Assembly: GCA_022496805.1 (NCBI GenBank)
Contig: CM040100.1
Location: forward strand, 22,411,009-22,475,008
DNA length: 64,000 nt
From: Pohlia nutans
Taxonomy: Eukaryota > Streptophyta > Bryopsida > Bryales > Mniaceae
Direction of reading: 5' to 3'
Shown piece after piece: positions 33,646-44,465 of the stretch. A program made the translations under genes and the position numbers. The notes beneath the pieces were generated by a model that was given only the letters and a program-made list of their open reading frames with translations, was not told the DNA's origin and did no database searches. Position 1 is the first letter of the stretch, and every line of letters begins with the position of its first letter.

Positions 33646-34980
33646 CAGAAGTACCAAAATTACACCCCCTTGCAACTCCAAAAAAGGTCCATTTCTATTC
33701 AACGGGCGACAAGTGCATTGTCATACCTCCAAGTGCAAAAATTCCTAATTCAGTGTTTATTCAAGCTTGTAAAAATAAACATCTGCAAAATTTTCGTCAT
33801 CTTTTCAAGGATTTTTTTCAATTTTAATGTATTTAAACTAAATAAATTTGAATTTTTATCCAATTTATTCATTTTAAAAAACAAAATTTGATGTTTTCCT
33901 TTTTGGATGTTCTTTAAAATAATATTTTTCAAGTGGGAGTTTTAATGAATTTTCAAATTTAGAATTAAACGTGGACAATTTTAAAAATCAAAGTTTGGAT
34001 AGAAATCCGAATAGAAATTGGTCAAAATGGTATTAAAACGGTAATTTTGAAATTAAATTTCCTTAAGATAGATCAATTTAGCAAACTAAAATTAATTATA
34101 TAATATATAGTTGATGTGTACTCATAGTGCATTTTATTTTTCATTGTGTCAATGCTATACATTTTAAAATTGGTTTAAAAACCAGCGTTTTTAATAAAAT
34201 GCTATGAAGTGCAATAAAGTGTAGTAAAACTTAGCGGAATCTTTGTCTATGAATTGGTGGACCGTACAATGCATTTGTTCGGCAGTGCCTTCTGTTGACG
34301 TGGCTTCACAGGTTTTGGCATGCTCCCGTGTCCTTCCATCATTTGTCCTCCTTTGACATGACCATCCACAAAAATGGGGACCTTTTTTACTTGTGGCTCC
34401 CTCTTCTTCTTCTGCAGAGGCTCGCGTGCTCTGTTTGGTACCATGCCATAGTTCTCATGTTCAGTAGGAAGGACTTTCTTCACTCGTGGCTTCCTAGTCC
34501 TCTTCGAGTTTGGAGTGGGGTTGATGTTCTCCAAACTGGCTTCCTGTTGCAATGCCTCCATTGCAACTTGTTCCACCGTCGCCTAAGAGAATGCTACAAC
34601 GCAGAACACAAATTCAGTGTGCATCACACTCAGGGAGGTCATTCTTTGTATCTTTTGAGTATCACATGTGAACAAATGATATTTAAAAGTATCTTAAAAA
34701 TTAAAACTAATTTTTACTATAATTTGATATATTGTGAGAATATTCTCATATTTATTCATGAAATCAATTTTGAGCATCCTATATTAATGTAAATAATTTA
34801 TAAAATTTACTTTCAAAGATTTGTTTGGACCCTATCATTTGTTTGCACGTTGTTATGTAATATTTCGGAGTAACCTCCCCGAGGCAACACAATCACATGA
34901 ATCCTAACATGTCATTGTGAAATGCGGCATCATTCATTTCAGACTCCAAACGTTTGATATGAAATTAGTAAAAGGTTGAG
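33646..34980. other. AT-rich region with one Lys-rich minus-strand ORF
   Basis: Very AT-rich to about 34240. A 109-codon minus-strand ORF (34576-34247) encodes a Lys/Arg/Pro-rich sequence with a repeated RKPRVKKV / REPQVKKV motif. I do not recognise it; it may be an N-terminal fragment of a transposon protein. GGTGGACCGTACAATGC at its 3' end resembles the terminal repeat of the element at 34981-35792. Confidence 0.3.
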
Positions 34981-35792
34981 GGCGTTTGTATGGTATGGTC
35001 CACTAACTTCTCCTAGTGAACTAACTACATTTTGGTGCACATTTGTGCACTTTGAGCATTTTGTTTAGAAAGCTAACTTTCAAACCAATTTGAAAATTAT
35101 GTAGCAATGATTCAATAAAAATTGAGTGAACCAACTTCTAGATTTACGTACATATTATCCAAAAAAAAATTCAAAATGTTAAAATGATTTTATGTCAAAT
35201 TTTGAATATCAAAACTCCCATTTTAATAACAGTTTTACCAATTTATGATCAAACTTTGAATGTAAATATAGTTCATATTTGATTCTATATTTAAAAATCT
35301 AAAAATAAGCCAACTTTCATAATTTCGTTCTCAAGTACATTCAAAAAAGAAATCCATCACAAAAGTTTTTTAAATAGATAAACAACTCATCCCTCCCAAA
35401 AATAACACATTTAAAAATTAGAAACTTTAATCAATTCAAAAAAATTTGAAAAAATTGGAAGATATTTCTCTTTACATATTTGAGCACTAGAAAAGTTTAT
35501 AGCTTAAAATTCCATCCACAACTTTCTGTTCTCCTTCTCTTTTAGAATTTAGAGTGCATATTATGCACTGCGACAATGCACTAGTTTATCCTTAGTTTAA
35601 TCCTCCATTAAAATATAGTGCCAAATTTTTAATTTTCTATCAATTTTTTTTCTCTTTTATCAGTATGGTCCATCCTATAGCTTTAAATTTCACAAAATAT
35701 TTTTCTCTCTGAAATGGATTTTTCAAATTCTCAAAATCCCCAAAAGAGCGCACAGGGACAAGAATTCTAGTGGACCGTACCATACAAACGCC
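34981..35792. mobile_element. 812-bp element with 25-bp inverted termini
   Basis: Left GGCGTTTGTATGGTATGG(TCCACTA), right reverse-complement GGCGTTTGTATGGTACGG(TCCACTA): 24 of 25 match. Interior AT-rich and non-coding. No target duplication found, so the superfamily is open. It sits inside the hAT-like pseudogene frame, right after codons for HDALPG on the minus strand. Confidence 0.7.
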
Positions 35793-37494
35793 TGGAAGAG
35801 CGTCGTGTTTGCACTCAAGCAGTTTGTGATACATAAAGAAGTCCTCTATGGAGAAGGCCGTGGCTCCATCTATATATTTCATAGCGAGCTCACTTTTGCA
35901 AACCTTCTCATTATAGAGAAAGTCACAGATGAATACATCTTGAGCTTGTGAAAATTTAATGAAGGAATACACAACATTCAATAAGGATTGGATGCAATCT
36001 AAGGACAACAAAACCTCCACATCATCTAGAAAGTCGAAGTTGTCACCAGCTCCAGCCACAACCTTGCTCCTATGAAGGGGCGTCATGTCAAGCTCCATCT
36101 TCATAATGAGGGTCCTATACTCCTTAAGAATTCTCTTTGTGGGGCTTCTCATTGACATCCAACGCGTCGTATTGTTTCTAATAATTTTATTTCCCTTAGT
36201 TTCCATGAGGTTAGCAAGCTTCTGGAACTAAGCATGGCATTTGTTACTTCGGCAGAAGTAACCATGCAAACTTTTCATGAGAGACTCTAAACGTGACACC
36301 ATTGGAAAGTTAAACAAAGGTTGAACCTATGACTCATACAATGAATGGTGAGCACAAAAGGGGCCCATTTCTCTCGGATTTGGGTTGAAACACCATTGGT
36401 GCACCCTTGGAAAGTACTCACTCCATCTGCGCCAAAACATACATCCTTCTCTGCAATCTGTTCACGAGTTAGTCCACCCTCATCCATCAAAGACCGCATG
36501 ATAATCTTAGTGAGGGCATCCGCACTCCCATCATCCGAAACCATAGACATATGCAACAGATGAGGGACCCTCTCCTAAGACTATACAACATAAACATGCA
36601 CCCAACCCATGTTGTGTTGTCAATAGACGTAATTTCATCTGCATTGATCTAAATGATACTAGAAAATTGCACAACCAATTTCAAGGCCTTCAAAACAAAC
36701 TCATGCATGTGTTCACTCATTTCCCAACCAGTAGTTTCAGACCAATGTTTTCCAAGGACATTCTTCACCTTAACTTACTTGAGGAGAAACTGAGAACGCT
36801 CATAATCAACTGTAGAAGAACTATAATGCAAAATTTAGAAGAGGGTGCAGTATTGCACTCCCTTTCATTTGTGCTCAGCATTTAAACCTTATTGCATTTG
36901 CTCAGATATTGAATCAACTTTATTTCGAGATGCCCAAAGCTTGTGGTTCAAGTTGTATTTGCAATCAAGCTTGAGATACGTGTCTCCCACCTTTATATCC
37001 AGTAAGGGCACACCATCTTTGAGGCACGATATCTTCTCCTCGTGCTTCTCCAAATCATCATTCTTTGGTAGTATCACCTTTTGGCGCCCATCCAAAGCAA
37101 TGCAGGTTGTGCACATCACGCCCATCAACTTTCTAAATTCATCGAACACTCTCTCAACCCACGCGTATTTCATGGCCTACACCTCTTGCCATCTTTGTGT
37201 CACGGTGCTCACCTCCGTGACCTTCTTCTTCTTTCTTGCAGAACTAGGTTTGGCCTTCGCTTTGCCAACCCCATCCCGCAATCTACACAACACGACAGCC
37301 TCCATGGGGGCCGCAATACCAACGTTAGAGGTCGGATCCAGTCTCTCTTCTGACGTCACGCTCACAGGGCTTGCACATTGACGCGCTAGATAGACGACAA
37401 ATTCGTCCAAGCGGGTCTCGCTCACGTGGGTTAAATCATTGGGGATGACTGCATCACTGCCAATCCACCCAAGGCAACAACCCCGGGTATGCAA
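35793..37494 (-). pseudogene. hAT-like transposase relic (ZNF862/KIAA1586 type)
   Basis: Minus-strand pieces in family order. 37494-37177 ends TVTQRWQEV, and after one in-frame stop the same frame continues AMKYAWVERVFDEF..MCTTC (37173-36889), a BED-like segment. Then 36556-36287 reads IAEKDVCFGADGVSTFQGCTNGVSTQ and LTIHCMSHRFNL. 36206-35793 reads NNTTRWMSMRSPTKRILKEY and ends LLECKHDALPG. These motifs (GADG..FQG, HCMSHR.NL, TRW.S....KR) typify hAT-derived proteins with DUF4371-like cores. Stops and frameshifts between pieces show it is dead. Its 3' side is cut by the element at 34981-35792. Confidence 0.75.
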
Positions 37495-38198
37495 CTCCCA
37501 TATTACACGCAGGGGGCATCGGCATTAAAATGGCTTAGAGGACAGCTTTTGTAAAAATTATATCAAATTATACAAAAATAAAAGGACCAAAAAGTTGGGT
37601 GAAGACCAAATTAAATAAAATGAGATGTAGAAAAAGTTGGGTTGCATATTTATTTTTAAAAAAAACTCCACAACATATATGAAGAATTGAAACACTTTTT
37701 TTAAACACCTATTTTTAAACACCTATGGTTTAAAAACACATACCTCAACCATATCCTAACACAAATCAGTAGTCTTCTATCCCAATAGTTAGACCAATAA
37801 GTTGCCTATGGATAATTTTAAAAGATTCACACGAGTAGTTGCCTCCAATTAAAATTAAAAGTCATTGGCAATGTTTTATTTATAATTAAAAATATTAATT
37901 TTTTATTAAAAAGCCCAAAAAGTTGGGTAGTTTGGCCTATGCTATATGTATTAAAAAAACTCATATAATTAGGTTATTAATGCAATTATATGCTTCAAGG
38001 AATATTCATTTCCTATACATAATTACATTTTTGGATTCCTTGTTAGGACTACAAGAGTTTTCTACATTGAAACAAATTATATCACTCGAGATTGGACTAA
38101 AATGCATTATAAATGATTATAATCAGGGCCATATAATAGGGGAGTTGCGTACCCGGGGCAACAACGAGGGATCAACATTAAGTATTTGCCAATACCAT
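37495..38198. other. AT-rich, no gene
   Basis: AT-rich sequence upstream of the hAT relic; nothing recognised apart from ACACCTATTTTTAAACACC-type short direct repeats near 37705-37735. Confidence 0.4.
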
Positions 38199-38625
38199 TG
38201 TTGTTGTATGAGCTCCCAAAAAGCTTCACGCGGAAATTCTCCAGGAGCCTCAACCGTGGTACTATCGCCGTAAAAACCGCTGCCACCCTCAGTCCCTCAT
38301 CCACGATCGAACAAAGTACACTATCACAGTAGAGGCGGTACAACAAAATTGAATCGCAAAAGACAAGGCAAACACTCAGAGCACTAGACCAAGATTGAAT
38401 CACAAAATACAATGAGAGCAGAAGAACACAAGTATTGATTTGCAAGAAAGAATTGAGATCACAAAACAACAAGAATGCAATAGAAAACTGAAACACACGT
38501 AATAAACCCAAATGCAGCCACGATTTTATATCAGAACTCCTTCAGTCCTTCCCGTTGCAACGGCCTCTATTCCGCCATTACAATAAATGCAATGGGACTT
38601 CCAACCCTTCAAATTGACGACAACA
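38199..38625 (-). mobile_element. Possible LTR (copia-like), minus orientation
   Basis: On the minus strand the segment starts TGTTGTCGTC and ends ACAACAACA, with a TATAAAA box about 100 bp in (near 38525). It is followed by ATGGTATTGGCA, reminiscent of a TGGTAT primer-binding site. No second LTR, internal gene or target duplication was found, so this is tentative. Confidence 0.3.
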
Positions 38626-39587
38626 GAGAAGTGGAGCTCGCCCAAGATGCCCATTCAAGAATTTGGCGCTCCTTCTGTAAATGGTAGAATGAGGGAAATC
38701 TCTCAAACTTAAACAAGACGCACAAATCTATAGAACCCAAAACACATGATTGGCAATGATGGCATCAGTGCACCACATAGAAGTGCAGACCTTCGAGGCA
38801 ACGTGACAGGATTACAAAAGGAAAGAGACCTGCAGAAGCGCAGATCATCAACAATGAGCAGTGGTTTTCTCGCCCATAGCTTTGAGTATCCAAGAAAATG
38901 CTTGATGCAGGTCTAGCTAATCATATAGACCCTGGGAGTGCTTTTGTAGCTAACGACCCCCCTTAATCATAGAATTAGTGTTCGCTACTTTGACGGCTAA
39001 GATGTGGCCACCTTGCTAGATTTGGACAATCAAGGGAGCCGTTTGACTATTCATGAATTCTAAATGGATAGGACGGATGTTCTTGCAAATGATGGGTGAA
39101 ATCGCAACGTGGCAATCCAATACTCACATCATGAGTATTATTGCTCAAATGTCCCTATCACATGACCCTTTTTACACTGTACTTGTAGTTCAATGGTTTG
39201 TATGGTAAAAATCCACCGAAAATTAGCCAGTTTTGAGGTTATTGCAGTGGACTTCTCTTTCTTACCAAGACGTAGGTCCAATCATCCTAAACCGGCCTTA
39301 CCGGTCACTTCCGCGCATGACAGTATAGGCTGTTAGACAGGTCTTGTAGCTGTACAATATACGGCGCCTATACATGTAGAAGCTAGAATATCAAAAAATG
39401 CTGACGTCTATAGCCACCAATTTTGCATGCTAACTTGGATGCTCGAAATTGTTTTTTACTAAATTTTGTACATCACTTTGCCGACCAAGTTGCAGATTGA
39501 AATTTTCACAAATACTGTCATTATCATTGCTAAAATTGGCTTATACAGTGAATCGTAGCCATATTTGGCCATAACAACATTAAGTGC
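38626..39587. other. Intergenic, no gene
   Basis: No ORF or repeat with defined ends was recognised. Confidence 0.4.
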
Positions 39588-40143
39588 TTAACCCTTAAGC
39601 GTGCAAGGAGCCCCGTGGGGCCATGTTTGATCGTTATTCAGTCAAACGTTGATTTTCACCTAGTTCCTCATTTCAAATGAAAACAATCCCAACTAAAAAA
39701 GTGTGGGAGTTATCTTCTACTTTCTAATCCAATTTACTATTCTTCAAAATTGTTAAAATTGCGTTTTTTACAGCACTTTAAAGCTCAGAATCCCAAAAGT
39801 CCAATATACACTGCAGAAAAAGTTTTTCAATCGAATTTCTTATAGTGTGAGCTCGAGAAGCATGCCACCTACACCTTGTTGTTCATCACTATTATTTATA
39901 TTTTTCCTAAAAATCTCATACTATTTTAGACATTTTTGTAATTACTATGACTGTTACAAGAGAAAAGCTTTGAAAAATCTTATAAAAATTCAAAAATAAT
40001 TTAAACAATTATGAAAAAATCAGTATAAATCGATTGAACAATAAATTATATGAGAAAAATATCAAAAAATAACAATATATTTTAAAATGTGAGAAATTGA
40101 TGAGGTTTGACCAGGTAAATGTAGTGTGAACGCTTAAGGTTGA
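39588..40143. mobile_element. TTAA-type MITE family G
   Basis: Left TTAACCCTTAAGCGTGCAAG, right reverse-complement TTCAACCTTAAGCGTTCAC; 556 bp, right TTAA mutated to TTGA. The first 30 bp (CAAGGAGCCCCGTGGGGCC) resemble those of the family C element at 13926 (CAAGGAAAGCCCCATGGGC). Confidence 0.75.
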
Positions 40144-40223
40144 AAGGACTCAAGTTCAAGTCATGAATGAAGATGGTTCATTGTGCTTTCCACCCATTCC
40201 ACCACGAACAAGCTACCGTCGTA

Positions 40224-40351
40224 CATGGTTTTTTTTTTGCACTGTAGCAGTGCTCCATGCATGCAATGGAGAGTGGTCCCTCTAGATTTAGACCATTGTG
40301 ACTGCCAGAACATTGGAGTTTGACACCATGGTGCCAGAAAAAAAAACCCTG
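40224..40351. mobile_element. hAT MITE, copy 1
   Basis: 128 bp flanked by the 8-bp duplication CCGTCGTA (40216-40223, 40352-40359). Termini CATGGTTTTTTTTTT and AAAAAAAAACCCTG (CAGGG-type). About 90% identical by eye to 57788-57916. Confidence 0.9.
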
Positions 40352-40668
40352 CCGTCGTACTGTTTGAAGAATCCTAAGCCACTTTTTGACATGGTACTGC
40401 AAAATAATCACTAAAGTTTTCACTATTTAACTCAACTACTAACAGTACGCACATACCGGTAGGAGACACATGCAGGGTTGGTGGGAGTGTGGTACAGTAA
40501 AATTTAAATTATGCTTTTTGACCCGGACTGGCTTGCCCATACTGTATATATGTGAGAATTGTACTGTAGTACAGTACGGATTCAGTCTCTGAGGTTTCCT
40601 GGTCAATGGGGAAACCAATGCCCTGGTCCTGGAGTCTTGAGTCATCACTAGCTCGGCACCCACTCATT
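40352..40668. other. Spacer between MITEs
   Basis: No gene; contains AGTACAGTACGG-like short repeats. Confidence 0.4.
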
Positions 40669-40841
40669 CACTACTAGCAAAGGTGTCGCTTCTCACTCAT
40701 AACAGTGTCAGAGTTCATTGTACACACTTGTCTTATGTGACGAATCGTACTCACCTAGTCTTGAGCACCTGGGCAGTGAGTGCAAAGTGGCGCCGTTTGA
40801 CTCACCTACCGAGTGAAAAGCGACGCCTTCTCCTTGCAGTG
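40669..40841. mobile_element. CACTA MITE, GAGGCGTCG family, copy 1
   Basis: Starts CACTACTAGCAAAGGTGTCG, ends GCGACGCCTTCTCCTTGCAGTG; flanked by ATT on both sides. Interior GTGACGAATCG..ACTCACC and AGTGGCGCCGTTTGACTCAC shared with the two next copies. Confidence 0.85.
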
Positions 40842-41222
40842 ATTCCTCGTTCCTCTATCTTAATTATCCCCGTCTGAATCTGAAATTTGGATCGACAAGT
40901 GCGTGCTAGAAGCAACGACCCTTGCACAGGGAAAAGAGGCTCTTTTTCCATAGAAATTCCTGAAGTGCGAGAGACTCTGGGAGGACATGGGTGGCGACAC
41001 TGAACGGGGAGTTTTCCAAAGGAACCAGCTAAAATCCATTTTTTTACAAAAGCAACCAGTTTAATTAGACAAGAACCCATCCAATTATTACCTAAGTATG
41101 TGTCACCTAGGTAGCACCCAAGTATCACAAATTTTATCCAAATTTTAGCCTAAAACTATGAGTTTCAAACGGTAATTTGGCAATAATTTCATTTGGCTAA
41201 TTTTACACATACTAACTGCCGG

Positions 41223-41399
41223 CACTACAAGGAGAGGCATCATTTCTCACTCAGGATGATCCTATTCATTGTCTTTTTTTATTGTACACAATTGTCCTAC
41301 GTGACGAATCGCACTCACCCAAGTCCAACCAAAAAATTGGTGAGTGCGAAGTGGCGCCGTTTGACTCACAGAGGGAGTGAAAAGCGACGCCTTGTAGTG
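41223..41399. mobile_element. CACTA MITE, GAGGCGTCG family, copy 2
   Basis: Starts CACTACAAGGAGAGGC, ends GCGACGCCTTGTAGTG. Same interior as the other two copies. No matching 3-bp duplication (CGG vs CAG), so it may have moved together with a flanking copy or recombined. Confidence 0.8.
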
Positions 41400-41454
41400 C
41401 AGATCGCCCCGTACATTAGGTGGCGATGCTCTAACAATTCGTTTCACTACAAGC

Positions 41455-41625
41455 AGAGGCGTCGTTTCTCACTCTGGAGGATCCTGTTCATTGTTGCTTT
41501 TCACTGTACATGCTTGTCCTGCGTGACAAATTGCACTCACCAAGTCCAATTTTTTATTGGTGAGTGCAAAGTGGCGCCGTTTGACTCACAGAAGGAGTGA
41601 AAAGCGACGCCTTCTCCTTGTAGTG
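41455..41625. mobile_element. CACTA MITE, GAGGCGTCG family, copy 3
   Basis: Starts CACTACAAGCAGAGGCGTCG, ends CTTCTCCTTGTAGTG; flanked by TTT at 41452-41454 and 41626-41628. Only 55 bp from copy 2. A right-end remnant (GACACTCCTCCCTGTAGTG) lies at about 42106-42124. Confidence 0.85.
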
Positions 41626-41639
41626 TTTGAACAGCTAAC

Positions 41640-42060
41640 CGGCTGGCTGGATTGACATTTGCACGCGCGTGCTTGTCCTGGACGGACATTTGCGCACCTT
41701 TGCGACATTTGCGTGCAGCTTGTCTACTCTGTTAAGTTGACCTCAGCCCCCGCCGGGCTCTCCCCTCCGACCTTGCGTGGCCTTAAGTTCTGCAGTCCGT
41801 AGACAGTTAAGTTTGTGTCTCTGTCGATCACCGCTGTCATGGCCACTCCAGTTCAGTTACGTTCACGGTCGATTTCCTCTTCCCTCGTTCAACACTTACT
41901 TAGACTGTCAGTGTTCACAATTTCAACTCTATGTTCGTACTCTCGATCACTACAACCCTAACCCGTCGTTTCCCCTTCCTGAGTGTTCGGGAAGGGTCGC
42001 TTCTCGATCGATCACTCAGCTGGTCTGACACTGTGAATTGTCGATACGGTTGAGATACAA
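41640..42060 (+). promoter_or_regulatory. GC-richer segment, possible promoter/5' exon
   Basis: C+G- and pyrimidine-rich stretch (CAGCCCCCGCCGGGCTCTCCCC near 41750) unlike the AT-rich surroundings. It resembles the 5' region of plant genes. An 83-codon ORF (41777-42028) has no recognisable family. It could be the start of a transcript leading to the CHY-kinase gene 2.4 kb downstream. Weak evidence. Confidence 0.25.
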
Positions 42061-42871
42061 TGTAGCTAGAAGTGGTACGGTTTCACTGACATATGGAATG
42101 AAAAACGACACTCCTCCCTGTAGTGTCTATGTCTAGATATCGATCCGTTCTGTTCTGGCAGTCGATCGATTACTCATCTCACTTCTATTGTAATCTACAA
42201 ACGTTGGCTGGCTTGCGTTGCGCCTCCGGCATGCTGCTGTTGTGAATGATGACGTAGATGGGGGGGACTAGCATGAAGTTTACATGTGCACGCTTCTTGT
42301 ATTGCATCTGATTTGCAATTTTTGTTTCTAGCCTTAAGCACTGATGAGCTTTTTAGTTGTATCTTCAGGAACTCTGGTTAACCGAGCTGCTCCAATGTAC
42401 ATCACCTCGATCTTTTTGCACTAGTGATACATGTATGTAGGTACATAGTTCCAATTCTGATTCTGATTCTGTGGAAATTATGCTGTGCTTCCTCATTTGC
42501 TAGATTGGCAGGTTCAATCTCTAGCTGCGCCATATGTTAGTGAGATTTAAAGTGAGTCTAGACAGTCGGTTATGGCATACAGTGTGAGATTTGCTTGTTC
42601 TTGGTGATCACAAATTCACTGTAATGGTACATTCATGACTAAGAACTTACTTACAGTGCTCGACCAGGAGGGCTTCATGACGTTTGGATTGTGTTAGTAG
42701 TCTCTTGAACATGGGGACTTCACTGTACAGCATGTATCATGACCTAGTCCAGGGCCATGTGGAACATTATTATATGTTGGCATCAATAGTGGTGGCGCTG
42801 CTGGTGGCAGTTTATTGTCGACTGCGACATGATGGTAATTATGCACTATTAGCCTTGAAACCTTGTGCTAG
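42061..42871. other. Intergenic, no gene assigned
   Basis: A 63-codon ORF at 42684-42875 has one hydrophobic stretch (MLASIVVALLVAVYC) but no other support. Could include untranslated or intron sequence of the downstream gene. Confidence 0.3.
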
Positions 42872-43104
42872 TTAACTCCTAAACGTCCCATGGGGATAGT
42901 ATATACACTGTCGTATAACTGGGATTTGCTGCCGACAAGGAATTCTAAATGAAGATCTCAGTAGCTCACTAGAACCACATTGATCTAAATTTCAACTTCT
43001 CTTTTGGACTCGAACTCATTGAAAGTGTGAATTCATTCCAAATACAACCAAAACACAATGTATTCTACTAGCCGCAAAGGCACGTTCAAACGTTTAGGGG
43101 TTAA
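42872..43104. mobile_element. TTAA-type MITE family H
   Basis: 233 bp between intact TTAA at 42872-42875 and 43101-43104; ends CTCCTAAACGTCC and AACGTTTAGGGG. Confidence 0.8.
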
Positions 43105-43329
43105 AGGTTGTTTGCTGCCAAATCTCTGGGTCAAGGTACTACTCTCATAGTCTGAGGGCCAGAGTTTTCAATGCTCCATGACAACAAAGTACCTTGCTTG
43201 GTAGAATTTGATAGATTGAGTTGTGATTGAGAGTTCTAAAATTGTCACCATTGAGTGCATAATGCTCTCAAATCTAGGACTAGTATCTAGGTTTAATTAA
43301 ACTAAATATGATTTAGATTTTTTTGGATT

Positions 43330-43663
43330 AATTCACAATGAGAAAACTTGATAAAAAAAACTGTAGCCGAATTGGCTGCGATTTATTTGAACCACAATTT
43401 TTGCTGCAATCACTAAACGATTGCAGATTTTTGTTTTTGGTGTAGCGACTTCGATTTTGAGCATTTCCAGACGTGTAATATACCATTGGAAAGATATTTT
43501 CAAGACCTTTCCAACGGTATATTACACGCCCCTGAATTCTTAAAATCGCAGTTGCTACACCAAAAAAAACTTCTGCAGTCGTTTAGTGACTGCAGCAAAC
43601 GGTGGTCAAACAAACCACAGTCAATTTCAGCTGCGATTTTTTTTACCAATTTTTTTTACAATG
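43330..43663. mobile_element. Fold-back CACTA-like MITE, old copy
   Basis: Two long imperfect arms around 43490-43510 (TTTCAAGACCTTTCCAACGG; ATTGCAGATTTTTG/CTGCAGTCGTTTAG). Same family as 56647-56977, with which it shares CTTTCCAACGGTAT and ACACGCCC. The outer ends have decayed (CACAATGAGAAAA). Confidence 0.7.
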
Positions 43664-44465
43664 ATTGCACCATGTCGACAATTTCTCATTCCCCCGATAC
43701 ATACAAGAGTTGGTGTTAGGGTAGGGAAGTGTTTCAGACTTTACCAGTTATTAGTCTTATTACCTATTGGACCGAAGTGTTCAATGTCTTGTGTTAGTAA
43801 ACACGTTCTCTTTGTAGTTCAATGTGAATTGTTGTTAGATGTTCACTCTTGAATCTTATTATTAGAACTTAAAAGCGGTTTTCATTGCTGTTAAATTAGA
43901 AAACAATTATTATGGTGATACAAATTTAAAATGTACAGTTGTCATGGCTTTAAATGAAAGAATTACTTGTGCACTCAATCTTGGCATTAGGAATATTGCT
44001 GATGGAATGCATATTGAGCTAGATGTTTTAATCCATGCTTTTTGGAGTTGAGATGTGAGTTATATTTTGAAGACATTAGATTTATGTGTGCATGATTGTT
44101 ATATTGACCATTTGCACTAATGGCCCTTTGTCCAATGGGCACTGGCTCATTGTCATCACAAACAAACACTTTATTCACGCCGGCCTTGAAAGAGGACCGG
44201 ATTTTCTATCTATCAATTTATCTTAGGTTGACTTAGTTTGTCTGATTGTGCATAGGAGCGGATACTATGCAAAGTCGGAGTTATGGGTATGCACTCTTTG
44301 TTTCTGTAGCTCAGAAGCTTTGGTTGTGTAGGTTAGGAAATGGTTGAGCATTTGAGCAAAGTACAAAGTGTTCCATAGTGGATATGTGAATCATAAACAA
44401 TCATTTCTTGTGATCAAATTAGGAACATTCGAGATCAATCTTTTCCTCACAGTTTGCTTTTGCAG

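Noticed and set aside
42684..42875. 63-codon ORF with one hydrophobic segment as a small membrane protein
   Set aside because: No start context, homology or conserved neighbour; its end overlaps a MITE boundary.
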